Assembly: GCF_905404315.1 (NCBI RefSeq)
Contig: NC_066294.1
Span: forward strand, 8,209,501-8,273,500
Source of the DNA: Leptidea sinapis
Lineage: Eukaryota > Arthropoda > Insecta > Lepidoptera > Pieridae
DNA length: 64,000 bases
Direction: 5' to 3'
The notes below the pieces were generated by a model. That model saw nothing but the letters and a program-made list of their open reading frames with translations, had not been told where the DNA came from and ran no database searches. Positions 33,883-48,460 of the stretch are shown in pieces. The position numbers and the translations under genes are program-made. Position 1 is the stretch's first letter. Every line of letters starts with the position of its first letter.

Positions 33883-35512
33883 TAAATGTTTTTGTTATAT
33901 GTGCCATTTAAAAATTTGTAGTTTATTTTAAATGTTTATGCTGATTTTTCCAAATTTTAATAAATATCTCTTATTAAAAAGGATAACTTTTTTTCAATTC
34001 CCACAGTTTATCTTTACTGAACTTTACTTTTAAGTCCTGTATGTACCTTGAATTATATTAGTCACATTGTTCGCGATGAACAAAGAAAGATTGATATCTT
34101 CTTAAAGATTTATATATCGTCTGTCTTAACAGGATTAGATAAATTAGTTCTTGTGTAGTTGAGATGTCGTGTGCAAGTAGTTGAAGTAGAAGAGTGAAAT
34201 GAATGAATGTTGTATTTGACAGATAGATGAAGGATGAAGTATGATTGACAGAGTAGGTAACTGGAGTAATATTAGAGTAATTGTTTGATAGGTTTAGTGT
34301 GTATGACTCGATATAATAATAAAATTAAATTTAATCCAGTCGACGATAGGAAATCTGGCGTCGACACATATTATATCCCTTGGTTTGTTTTCTTCTTTGT
34401 TACTATTATGACGGGTACTCACGATATATATTTTATCAATTTGGTGTCGATATTTCGATCAATTGTATGAATCGTGGTCGCGGCAGAACTGCGGTGGCAG
34501 CGAGAAACTCTTGACACTTGACACTAATCAATCTGTCCACGTGGCGCCTAATTCGTTTTGGTCTTTAATTCCCTAATTGACGACACACTCTACTGACCAC
34601 GTTCATACTTTCGGGTTTTTTTTGTTTTTGCATTTGTACTGCAGAGAGAGACCACGGGATTCCATGTTTGCGGTATTTGTTTCTGAAGTGGTGGTAGTGT
34701 TTGAATTGACATCAAGAATAATTCTAAAGTAATTAATTTATAGAAAATAAATGCCCTTATGGCGTAATTATAATGGCGCAGGTTTTTGTAGTTTTACCAA
34801 CAGGCCCATATGGTGAAATTGCGTGTTAGAGACTTAATTAAAGTTTTACAGAACCTTACAGATGTTTTTGAACGATTTAACTCTAGCAAGAGGATAAGAG
34901 TTAATAACATTATGCATTTTTGTATAAAATACATTCACATGTTGCTCACCGAAAGGAGAAATGGAAGAGAAAACCAGTCCATTTTTATTCTGATATGATC
35001 AAACATTAGTCTGGAAAATGGGCCTTACTCCTTATGGATCGCTAAATGAAAACTTGATGTACTGTACAAAAAGTACTAGATTTTTTTTTTATAAAGTAAT
35101 TAACGAAATTTGTTCCAAAACCAAATAACATCAATCTTTTTCTATAATTGTACTATTTATTTGATACTCAATCAACGCTTTAAAGTGATTAGTAAAGTCA
35201 AAACCCAATACCATAGATGCTTATAATATTTCGTTTAATAATTTGAAAAAATCATATTCATTATATTTAAATATCTTAAGCAATTTGATAATAACCGAAT
35301 GAAAAGGAAGTAAGCGACAAATTGATAATAATAATTGATAGTCTCCAAAGATAACAATAGATTAATAATATTTTTATTAACACATTCGCAACACAACTGG
35401 ATCACTGCACATACAAATCCATAATAGTGAACGTTAAATTACTTAAAACAAAAATAAATTGACATGAATCTGAAATTTTGAATAAGTGGATGTGAAAATA
35501 CTTGAAACGAAT
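33883..35512. other. Intergenic region between gene B and the otopetrin gene
   Basis: No recognisable gene or repeat. Short frames at 34285-34470 and 34810-34998 lack known motifs. The otopetrin 5' UTR and promoter should lie toward the right end, but no TATA or initiator can be fixed. Confidence 0.45.
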
Positions 35513-35641
35513 ATGTCTCGAAATGAGCTCTCGATGGAATTGAATCAAAACAAAATGGGGGATAAAAAATTTCATTCAGACACTAGTTTACAGAAATACG
35601 GCGATGATGATGAGGATACTGAAATTACCGATGATCCAGGG
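35513..35641 (+). CDS. Otopetrin exon 1 (start codon)
   Basis: ATG 35513 is the first ATG after the in-frame stop at 35483. 43 codons, acidic and Ser/Asp/Glu rich (GDDDEDTEITDDPG), phase 0 exit at GTATGT. A 300-bp repeat begins about 30 bp past the donor. Confidence 0.6.
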
Positions 35642-38600
35642 GTATGTAGTTTAAGACCGATCTTTTTTTTTAATAAAAATAAGGGACAAGACGAGCTGGA
35701 CGTTTAATTGATGGTAACTGATGCGTCCTGCCCATTTCAATGCAGTGCCACTCAGGATTCTTGAAAAACCCAAAAATTCTGAGTGGCACTACAATTGCAC
35801 TCGTCACCTTGAGACATAAGATGTTAAGTCTCATTTGCCCAGTAATTTCACTAGCTACGGCGCCCTTAGGATCCAAAGACAGTAACGCTTACACATTACT
35901 GCTTCACGGCAGAAATAGGCGCCGTTGGTACCCATAATCTAGCCGCTATCCTGTGCAAAGGAGCCTCCCTGATAGAACTAACTCGAACGAAAAGTTAAAA
36001 ATATAGCTATGAACAGCAAAAATATTACAAAAAAATAATTTTAGTGGATTAAGAATACACTTAATAACCATATACTAACTGATTCAGAAAAAAATTAAGG
36101 ATAATTAGAATCTATGCTAAAAATGAATAGTGCAAATCTTGCCAATTGTAATCAATTTCGAATTATGGCTAATCTCGAAATTGTTAACAATAAAGAGGTA
36201 TTTTTGTATTATTAACAAAACTCTATTTAAGATAGTTAAGCTTGATAGAAGTGTGGTAGTTCCTCTTGAGTTATATTTGTAAGATTGACTTTATCAAATT
36301 AATTATTTCGGATACACAATATTCATTGGTTTTGTAACTTATTTGAAACCTTGAGATTAGACCTTAGAGCTACCGACATATTGCAAAACTATCAATAGAT
36401 AAAGTTTTTCTATGCGTTAAAATTTTATTTCAATTTACTGGAAAGGTGGGAGGCTCCTTTGCACAGGATAGCGGCTAGATTATGGGTAACACAACGGCGC
36501 CTATTTCTGCCGTGAAGCAGCTATTTGTAAGCATTTCTGTTTCAGTCTGAAGGGCGCCGTAGCTAGTGAAATTTCTCGGCAATAATTGTCATAAAAAAAA
36601 GGTTTGTCGGAATTATTATTTAGTTCACAGGATACAGAAATATTTAATCATTTTCAGGTACAAAATATCTCTATTATATCGTCAGCCCAAAATTTGGAAG
36701 ATATCCCAGGAAGACGTCGCACAATGTCACAGCCTGGTCCAATATCTGGAAGTTTACTTACAGCCACAGCCGCGCGAACGGCCAGAAAACGTCCACCACG
36801 CAACGTTGTTTACGCTTCAGACATTGAAAAAGGGGTGAGTTCCATGTCATTAAGTTTAATTACTTCAACTCACAGACGCTCCCTTTCGGATTATTTCGAT
36901 TTACTTGTGTTTTTTGAAAATATTTTAAAAATATTACTATAAATATTAAGCTTAACGTATTGCATCAGTAAAATTCACATTCAAATTGTTATAAACATAT
37001 CCAGTGGCGTAGCGTGCCTTGATGGGGCCCCGCATAAAAATTTTATCGGGGGCCCTTATGAAGGGCCCTTCCAGTAAAATTCACATTCAAATCGTTATAA
37101 ACATATCCAGTGGCATAGCGTGCCTTGATGGGGCCCCGCATAAAAACAAAAAAAATGTTTGCTTAAAATTAAGAGAAATATTTATTTATTATAATTATCT
37201 ATCTGACACTTTATACAAATTTTTACAAACAATCCAAATTAAATATACACTCTTCTTGCCTTTTTTTCGGCAAATAGCAAAATATTTTTATAATTTTTGC
37301 TTTAAAGCACGTTGGGGGCCCCCTTATAATTGATACGGTAGATACATCGGTACCTACGCCCCTGACCATATCTGATGTTGGTGTCAATGCACGTACAAAT
37401 GCCTGAATAGAAGCAGTACTAAACTCCACCATTTAAATATATTTAAAAAGTATTTTACTGCAACGAAAAATGCAAACAACCCATTTAATTTGTTACACGA
37501 CTCTATGACTATTTACTCCAGGTAATGGTAAAAAGACAGTACTGAAATAATTATCATGCTGATAATTCACTACTAATCACTAGTACCAGGCATTACAGAA
37601 TCGCATCAACTTTTATTTATTTGTTAGGTTTATTTACAATCACTTATAACTTATAATAATATTCGCAATTATAAAAAGTAGAACTAAGAACTAGAAACAA
37701 AATGTAGTGATTACTTACAAATAAAACAGCATGACCCGAATTAATTAATTTTAAATATTATACAGAACAAATTAAGGGGTAAACAGTTTTTTTTTTAATT
37801 TATAAATGAGTAGATTACATAGTTATACACAATTACCTTTACCAATGTTGGTGCAAATGGTCTTGCGGAATTTGGTTAAGGAATCAGCAAATATGTCAAT
37901 ATCAGCTACGCTATAAGAATTTAAAATTTTACATAATATTATATAATAAAAAATATTGAAGTAGGCGTTACTTTGGGGAGATGGATAATTATCCAAATGT
38001 TTTGAGTTTTCTTTATTGTTAATTCCGCCAATATTTGTCTTTTAAACAATTCGACACGTGTTTCGCCTTTACACGAGGCATCCTCAGCACATGTAGACTC
38101 GCCAAAATCTGGCACGAGACTGATGATGATGATGACGATGACTGATGTTGGCGAAATTAACACTAAAGAAAATTCAAAACATTTGGATAATAATTTGTTA
38201 TATAACAAAGAAAATCTTTTAGTTTCAGTCGATTTTGTACAATAGGTACTTTATATATTACTTCGTTTGTCATACATTTTTAATGTACGCTTATAAACAC
38301 ATTTCCAATGAAATGTATTATTCATTCAATATCAAATACTACGTATTTATTTATAGTTTTATAATGTTACAGAGGTGCTTATCAAAATGCTAAAATTTTA
38401 CTGAAGGTGAAAACAATTATCTTCACAGGTAATGCCGATTCCTTTATTCATGAGCACAGATAACATCGATATATTTATTTTATCGAATCTATTTTTGGGT
38501 TAGTTGGAGGTATCTTATTTGCAATATAAAAATCAATGTTTTGATTGTCTCATTGTTGGATCCAATGTATTTAATATAATATATATAATATTTTATAACG

Positions 38601-41600
38601 AAGTTACTGACAAAACTATCAGATTATCCTATAGATGTACGTCATCGAACCATAACAATGACAGTATGTAGACCTACTATAGGCTATCTTTATCCTGAGT
38701 ATAAAATATAATAATATTTGTAATATGGCACCACAAATATAATATCGTAGTTTACGAATAATCATATATAAACTGAAAAAATATTTTTTACATCTCATTG
38801 TATTATTTTTAAAATATTTTCAACCGTCATAAACGCCTCTTTCTAAACTGTCCTACCAAGACGAAGATCAAAGAGTCTTAAAATAGTTAACTTCCAATTA
38901 CATAAAAAATAATAACTTTTTATAGAAAGGGCAAGCATCCAAGTTGCTTATCTGATAGAAAGTAAAAAAAAATCAGAAATACAAGAGATCAAGAGATGCG
39001 TTGCCGGACCTTGAGATAGGATTATGCTCTAGACATGAAGGTTTTTTTCGAGAGGACAAAAATACATTTTAGTATTTAGGTCCTTAAACAAGCCCAATTA
39101 TCGGGCTCGCGTAAGGTGATACCCCCTACTGACTAAACACCTCCTCTATGCTGGCAGCTTGAAAGCTGTAGAAAAATGTGTATCTCATGGGCGCGGGGTG
39201 TTTGGAAAACAGTTCCGAGACTTGAAGGTCAATGTGATGCGGGTAAAAACTCGCAATGTCAGGAAAATCGGCTGCTGGTATATACTTGAACAAATCCTTT
39301 GAACACTCTTCGCGGTATAGGCAGTAGAAGATGCGGAGATACTCCACATCATTTTGTAACGCTAGATAATCAAACAGATAGAAGTTGATGACTTGATTAT
39401 CGATGATTCGAATTAGATTTCGTTGTATGTGGTCACATGAAAGTACTGAGACTTTTTTTTGCCAATCAGGCATTTTCTTCCACGTGCCCACGTCGATCTA
39501 AACGTTGCTCGATATATTGACGCCAAGTATGCCAATACTTATAAAGACTTTATCGCAGGTTAATATGAATAAACAAATAAATAAAAAATAAAGTATTCCT
39601 TACAAATTTGGTAAAATTACTTTTCTCTTTTGTACTCTAATATCATTAGGGAGGTAGGTACCCCTATAACCTGTACATATATCTTTTGCATTAAAAACCT
39701 TGAAAATGAATAACAGCAAGTTTGTAGGAGTCAAAACCTAAAAATTATAATATGCGATATCTATGCAATTATAATATGTCTATATCAGTGCATCCCTTAC
39801 ATACATACATATAATCACACCTCTTTCCCGTAGGGGTAGACAGAGACCACTTCTTTCCACTTGCTACGATCCTTACATACTTGTTTCGCTTCGTCCACTT
39901 TCATTCACACTGGCCTTATACACTTTCTTTGTCAATCGTTCTTCATTCATTCTCTCAACATGTCCAAACCATCTCAGCATGCCTTTATCCTGTGTATGTA
40001 GTTTATCCACAAAATTCTCACGTGAATAAGTATATACGTAATACGTAAATCACGTAACAGTAAGCTAGTAGATAATCTATCAGGATTATACTAAAATCAT
40101 GACTAAAATTCAACGATTTCTTTATCAATTAATCAGAGGCTTAGTCGATAATTACAAATTATAATAATAACAACACTCGTCTCGACACCGCCAATCTTGA
40201 CTGTGTTTGTGTGAATTCATTTAATAATGTTGATAATTTTTAGATTATCGAGTCTTAAGTTCAGGTACATTTCTTTTAGGTGATCAATCGTTAGTTAGTT
40301 ATCAATGGGATATAGATTTGGTTTTGTATGTTCTCTACGCAAACCAAAGAAATAGTTTGTAACAAGAACACACTTTTTTATACTGCCCTTGAAACACGTG
40401 TTAAAGCTACGCGAAAATATACCGTATTTGCGTTATAATGTGCAGAGGGTTATTTCTTAACTTTCGTTGGTGGAAAGAACATGACAAAATAAAAGTATTT
40501 GCTTAATATCATCTGTACATATTTATTATTAATACTTACGTGGTTCTGAACCATGCTTGTTTATTCAGAAGCCATTGTTGAGGACATTCTAAGATCATCA
40601 GCAAGTGTTTAATGTCTTTTCCTGTTTGCGTTCAAACCAAAATCTTGCACTAATCTATGATACTAGATTGGGAGATAGGGGTGATCTTGGCGTATTTTTC
40701 ATTTAGTTTGGATTTCTTCTCCATCTCGTACTACTTTCACTTTAATTACCACCAGCTCATCGTCCTGCTCGTCTCGTCCCTTATTTTCATAAACTAGTTT
40801 TTGTAGATTAACATTATGATTCTTATTTTTTTTATATTCAATGCCTTTGTTGTTTTGGGCTTGCCAGTTTTGTCTGCCACTTACTACTCTACGGTTCCAT
40901 TTAACATTAATTAATAAACGTTCTAGTGATATTCTTGACATAAAAATCTGATAGTTTCAGAACAAAGTAATAATCTCTCCAAAATAAGATACAAATTTAT
41001 TCTTTTAATATTTTCTTAGATCTTTATTTACTAGTCTTAATTTCATACAACTTTTGTTACAAACTTGCCGACTATCACCATAATATTTTACACATTTATT
41101 AAAAAAAAAATCACCAAACACTTGTGACTGTGTGATCGCGACTGCTACCTTCTTGTAGGTAGTTAGTGAATATTATAACTATTATCAACGTATCGAACCT
41201 TTTGGCACAAAATACTGGACCGTTGTTGAACTAGGATTAACCTTAGTTGTTTCTAGTATTTGTTTTTTACTTCGTTAAATTAGGTATATATAGAGTTGCA
41301 TTTATTTGAGATTTTCAAGTTGTCTTCATATCTCATAAGTTTTGTAAATATTACCTTGTATATGTTGAAAATGAATAATATATGCTTTACTTTTTCTAAA
41401 TGCTTTCCTTAAATTCTAGCAAATAATTATGCCACTTATATTATATATACTTTTAAAGCATCGCCTGTTAGAATAATTATATATTGATCAAAACATAAAC
41501 TTGACGTTTTAATTCATTATTATAATCAATAGATTTCTAATAAGCAATCGAAATGAAGAGTTAAATTGATACTTCATTATAAGTGCATCTAACTTCTTGA

Positions 41601-44600
41601 TAATATAGATAAGCTCATTAAATTTTAGTTATGCTTTTATGTACTTGGCAGCTATTTTACTATGTAATATGGAAGTAGGTAAATCTTTATTTCAAATTCA
41701 AATTCAAAAACACTTTATTCATGTAGGTCACGGAAATGACACTTATGAATGTCAAAAAAAAATTGTTTCTTATTGAATTTACCGCTACTTCGTCAAGGGT
41801 TGAGCTAATGAGAAGAAGTAGCAAGAAACTCATTGCCACTTTTTTAAGTCAAGATTTACATTGTAATTGTTTTACAAATCATTTCAATCACAATATATGC
41901 AAAGAGACGCAACTAAAATACTCAAATGTCAAAAACTGAAAGGCTTACACAAGTAAGTCAAAAATGAAAAAAAGTAAATTAATACTTTTAAACACAAGAG
42001 ATATTGAGTATAGTAGATGCATCAATTCACACATACCGTAAATAAATAGAGGTATTATGTGAGCATTTCATAAAATAAAATATATAATAACTTTAACTTT
42101 AAAGGGAATAATAATAATAAAAACACATCAAGCAGACCTCCCGGTAACAAGATCATCCATCCACCACGAGTAGCACCCGTTCACGAGCATCTTGTCAGCA
42201 GTTTAGTCCAACTTGAGAGATAGGATAGTTTTTATTTCCATTTGGGACCCATAATTATTTTTATTTCCCTATTTGTTTTGTATGGACATATTTTCTTTGG
42301 GAGAATTTATTGACGCACGGTTTGACAGTTCTGCTGTCAAACATTTTGATTATAACAACAACGAGCATATTTTACAGAATAATTCTTGATGTTATGAAAT
42401 ATTACTGAGAAATTCATAAAAAAAAGTATTTTACTTACTATGTACAGAACAACGACTGTCAGGTCAGCTAGTAATTTTATATTCTAGTAGGCTTCCTAAG
42501 ATACATAATAGCTTTTAGAGTAAATGTATATATAAAGTCCCAGTCGCTATTCAGGTATTATCTATAAATAAAAGTTTTATTAAAAAATTACAGTCGTAAA
42601 TATCTAAGCGATCGGACAGCCTGGGACTAGACTATGATTATTTTTTTAGCAAAAACAGTGACAGTACAATATTGTAAAGAGCGGAAAAATCGAATGCTGG
42701 GAGAGTCTGTCAGTCTGTCCAACTGTAAGTCTATCAGTCTCATAAGCGGCAATAGTAAGTTAAAATTTTGAAAAAGTGTGTCTATATATGTGGTTATTGC
42801 TTTAAAGATAAACAACATAAATTCTAAACTGGCCATCATGTAAATTAAATCAATTCTAATACAAATATATTCTTAAATATACTATATTGCAGAACTAAGA
42901 AAAAAATTTATTTCCATATATTTCCTATTAAAAGAAAACATGTTGCTTACAAAGAAATGGGAAACAAATGTATACATTAAGTCTTATCATGTAAAGTCGA
43001 CGTTACCAAAACAATACAATAGATTTTAAATATTTTAGTTATTTTTTATTTATTTAACATAAATATTTACTCTTAAATATAATCTCGACCATCATGTTTA
43101 CAAAGCATCCTTACACAAACAATGAGTTCAAGCTCTAAAGGTTGATGCATCCAATATAAGATAATTTATATTTATACAGTTAATTATTTATTACTTTTTA
43201 CGAATTAGTTTATATAATTTACAGAGGACTCATATATTGGTTACAGCACCTTCCAAACTAATTTGTTATGTATATAACAGCCATTGTAAATTAATCCAGT
43301 GGGAGGCTCCTTTGCACAGGATGCCGGCTAGATTATGGGTACCACAACGGCGCCTACTTCTGCCGTGAAGCAGTATTATGTAAGCATTACTGTGTTTCGG
43401 TCTGAAGGCCTATCATCTTGTGTCTCAAAAAGACGAGCGCATTTGTAGTGCCGATCAGAATTTTTGGGGTTTTTCAAGAATCCTGAGCGGCACTGCACTG
43501 TAGAGCGTATTAATTACCATCAGCTGAACGTCCTGCACGTATCGTCCCTTATTTACTTCAAAAAAAAAACTATTTGATTGAAAAGAGTGGCCGATGAGTT
43601 TCTTATATAATGTTCTTCTCACGAGCTCAACTATTTACGAATATATATATGGTAAACTCAGTAATTTAAAAGAAATATTTATAGTGACTATTCAAAAGAG
43701 CTTAGTTTAAGCCTAATTGAATAAAGTTTATTTGACTTTGATATCTTAGTTCTTTGATAGTTCATAAGCTGTATGAAAAAATTACTTTTGGAAAAATGTT
43801 ACTATTCTATTAATGAATACCTAGAGGAAAATTTATTTGAACGTCTGCCCCTCTGTCGTTCATTGCTATGCCTTATTACGAGGTGCATGTGACAATTATT
43901 TAGTTTAGTTGTTTAGTAACTAAGTCGCATGTAACGCAATTTAATTAAATAAATAAATCTTTTATTCATTAGAATAAGAAAAACAAATTGTCTCATTTAT
44001 TCATTGATCGGAAATTGATTTTATGTTACGCAGATGATCAATTTTATCACAACATCTTATTAAAATATTAGAATTCAATTAATTATGATTATGTTGCCTG
44101 TTATCGATAATCAATGTATTGTTATCATGACGTGCGATTGGCATACGAAATACATTTACGTAATAAGTGTGTATCGATTTATTAATTTTACGATAAAATC
44201 AAATAACAATTCGGGTTGAAACAATATTGCAATATGGCAATTAATTTCCTGAGGATACGGTCAAACCTTGCTATGGGTGACAGTTTTAGAAACTGTTCAT
44301 CATTTCACGTCCACTGCTGGACAAAGGCCTCTCACCCAAAGATCTCCACGTCGATCGGTCCTGGGCGGTCCTCTTGACCAGATCATCGGCGGCAAGTAAT
44401 AGAACAGTTGCGAAACTCATTTTTATTTTGCGCCCAGTCAATGGGAAAGAGGGGACGACGGGAGGGAGGTGGTAAATAGCACCATAGCATAGCAATACAT
44501 ACCAACGCAGCCTCTGTCTTCGTTGGTATGCATGAACATGTTATGTGGGACTCACGTAAAAACCTAAGTGCCTATCCACTAAACGCCGAGGCGCAAGCGG

Positions 44601-47600
44601 TACTCCCTTGGGAGTGTCCGCTGGGATCGAACAGTGCTATCGAATTAGGACTTCGCGATATCCGAAGGATGATCACAAATGGGAGGTGAGACTACATGTA
44701 TCTGGTACCTGGCAATCCAGGTCAGACGAAAGTTTGAAAGAGGAGATAGAGCGTGTTAATTGGGACGAGTGATACGCCCCTAGGCTTCACTCGTACCGTA
44801 CAATTTGGTAAGCGTTAAGCACTTTAGGTATTACAAGCCACCAATTGGTGGAAGCGTAACTCAACGGTCTTCTTCAAATTTATTTAGTGGTCATAGTTCG
44901 ACGGGCCGATGGCCGTTGGGGAAGTAAAGTACTCGAATGGTGACCACGTTGAAAGACGCAGTGTTGGTAGGCCCAATACAATATGGACGGACGATCTGGT
45001 CAAGATCGCCGGAACACGTTGGATATGGGCAACACAGGACCGATCGTCGTGGAAATCTTTGGGGGAGCCCTTTGTCCAGCAATCGACGTCTTCGGGCTGA
45101 TGATAATGATAAATAACGACATGGAATGCTTATTCTACCAAGTTTCAGAAAATTCTGATAGGATAAATAAGATTTTCCTTATGTAAAACTTTATAGTGTT
45201 TAGTTAGTTAAAAATAGTCATCTTTCAACATATTTGTACTTAATTAATTTACTTAATTAACTGTTATAAAAACATAATGTATGCAATTATAAAATCCCTG
45301 TTTTATAACAGCTCCAACCACAGGCCGTGTTTGTAGGGGTCACTCTCGCGCATCCAACTGTAAAGCTTTTTGAGTGCAACCAACCACAAACCACCCTTGC
45401 CGCCTAACCGCCTTACCCCACCGTACGTACCAGCCCATGCAGCGATCCCGCTCAACGTAAATACCCGGTGCCGCTTCAACGCCTTGCCTAATGAAAATTC
45501 AATCTTTACTTTGTAACCATATATTGAAGTCATATTGAATTCTGTAATAAATAAAAATCATCTAAGTTTTTTCTAGAAAAAAAAAACAATATTCATGTCT
45601 GTAACGGGCGTATATTTCAATAATAGTTATAATTGCAAAATATAATCTGTTCATTCAAAGACAATACTATTATGATCAGATTCACAACACATGTACACAA
45701 AAGGGCTTTAAGCGTAAATCTTTCTTTTATGACAATAAGGGACGAGACGAGCAGGACGTTCAGCTGATGGTAATTGAAACGCCCTGCCCATCACAATGCA
45801 GTGCCGCTCATGACAAACAAAAAATTCTAACTGGCACTGCAACTACGCTCGTCACCAGACATAATATGTTAAGTCTTATTTGCCCAGTAATTTCACTAGC
45901 TACGGCGCCCTTCAGACCGAAACACAGTAATGCTTACATTACAGCTTCACGGTAAAAATAGGAGCTGTTGTGGTACCCATAATCTAACCGGCATCCTGTG
46001 CAAAGGTGCCTCCCGCTGGTAAAAGTTAGTGTTAAATCACGAAGTATTCCAATCAATTAATTAGATATATAAATGCCTATTACTTACCTATCCGAAATAT
46101 TCTCAGCCATTACTTATCGTACATTCAATCAGTGATATATTTTGTGTCTTTATATGCTTATTGTCGTTTACATTCTCTATCAGCTTATGACTTATAACTA
46201 TATGTAATAGGTTTATCAAACATTTTTTGGAATTACCAATCACGAGATAATATCAACAATAGTACTGTATCTGTATATATACATATATTCGCATTATGAA
46301 TAAATGCGTCAAGTAGGCGTATTAATAATTGAAATAAAACATTTTTAATGGATTAAAACGCGTGTAATTGTAACGGTTTTACATTAGATGTTTGCGTTAA
46401 AGTTACATTTTTATTTTAGTTTAGGGGGACTGAGTCATGGGATGAAGTCATTTCATCTCCAGTCCCCCTGAAAACGAGATCTGGAAAGGTCTTGAAACGT
46501 CGGGTTAACTAAAATAAAAATGTAACTTTTACGCAAACATCTAATGTAAAACCGTTACAATTACTCGCGTTTTAATCCTTTAAAAATGTTTTATTTAAAT
46601 GTGTAAAACTCGCGTTAATCAAAGAATATACAAGGTTTAATAATGTTAATAATTTCCACGGAAGAGAATTTTTTATTTTATATACGATAGCCACTTAAGA
46701 TCAATGAATAGACCCTTTTCAAATGAAGAAGGAAACCTGATGCCATTATTGAGTATTTATTAGCGGTGTTGAGCACATTTCTTGGGATGGGTATAAAATG
46801 TTAAACTTGCGTCAGGACACGTGGCATGATCAAAATTCGTATGACAGTCTTAGAAATTTATTATGGATGAAAGAATTATATTTCTAACTAATTCTGTGGC
46901 CTGGTGCTAAAAGGGCTAAAGTACGTTTTTGTATGAAACGAGATTGTAATGCCAATTTATTGTAAAAGTATGATATTTTTTTGTGCTAAAAGGGTGTTAG
47001 TGTATTAACAATCTTTCAAAAGTTACTATGTAAAAAAGGCCAATGTAGTGTGCGCTTTCCTACAGGTAAGTAAAAAAAAAATGATAAAAGGGCTGCAGTA
47101 TACTTAAGCCGCTAAGAAAATAATGATTTTTGATATTGCCCCTATTAGTACCAGGCCACAGAATAACAGTTCGGCTATTTATTTTATGTCATTGAACATC
47201 ATTGTGATTGCGAAGCCGAAACACTGCGAGGTCGTGGGTTCGAATCTCAGCCGTGAAATATTTTTACTTTTTAATCATTTGGTTTTTAAGCTTTCTCATT
47301 AGCGAAAACTCTCCGTAAGCATAGTAGACATATGTACCCTAAAGCTATTGTTATACTTGTATTTCTTTGTTCAATTTTTCACTTCTGCCGGCACTCCCGG
47401 AGTGCAACCCGTTTTTTTTGGTACAGGAGGAGACAGTGCCGCCTATACTCTGTTTGCACCTCCAGAAGAATCAAAATAACAATGTCGCACTTAAAAGACG
47501 CGCTATCAAAACAACCTCGAAATGCAACTTTACAAAATAACGTTTTGCAAAACTCAATATAAGCCGGCTACATACATTTACATTACCAGTGGTAGTGTAA

Positions 47601-48425
47601 ATGTGTAAATGGCTAGATTATGAGTACCACAACGGCGACTATTTCTGCCGTGAAGCAGTAATGTCTAAGCATTATTGTGTTTCAGTCTGAAGGGCGACGT
47701 AGCTAGTGAAATTATTGGGCAAATGAGACTTAACAACTTATGTCTCAAGGTGACGAGCGCAATCATGGTGCTGCTCAGAATTTTTTGGGTTTTTCAAGAA
47801 TCCTGAGCGGCACTGCATTGTTATGGGCTGGGCGTATTACCCTTACTGTCATTAAAAAAAATAAAAAAACTTTTTGAATCCATGTGCATGTATAGTATCC
47901 TTGAAACATAAAATCCAATCTATTTAATTATTTCAAAAAAAATTCTAAATAATTTATCCTCCAAATTACTGAATAAATCGCTGATTCCTTATTTTTTATA
48001 TTTTTTTAAGTAGATACAGTTGAAATTAAAGGAGTTAATTTATTTCAGAACAATTTTATTATTGATTAAGTCGGGTTATTCTTCTGTGAAACGCTAAGTA
48101 AAAGTGTAAAAGTGTTAAGTATTCCAAATTAAAAACTATTGTCTTTCCTTTGTCACTACGGAACTACATGACAGGGAGAAGTGATTTTATACTCGGAGTA
48201 ACTATTTATTGGGGCTATTAATCTTATTAATAGTATATAATATGTTTTTACAACATAATCCTAGAAAAATGTACTTAAGGCAATAATTGTGTTGTGAAAT
48301 TCAAAGAATTTATGAAAAACGTGTATGAGGTAAAGGTATAACAGAAATGATTTTCTAAATCATGGGAATGGAGACACCGCCCTCAGTCTGCTTAATAATT
48401 AATAATACTTATTATTGTAATTAAA

Positions 48426-48460
<35 letters not shown>

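Noticed and set aside
34810..34998. 62-aa ORF between gene B and otopetrin
   Set aside because: No motif, no splice context, short; cannot be told from chance.
39126..39491. 121-aa minus-strand ORF as a host gene
   Set aside because: Carries the RT C-terminal PHH(I/L)D block; decayed retrotransposon.
48427..48458. (TA)n run as an independent microsatellite
   Set aside because: It is the expanded 5' end of the Helitron family's TCTATATATA terminus.
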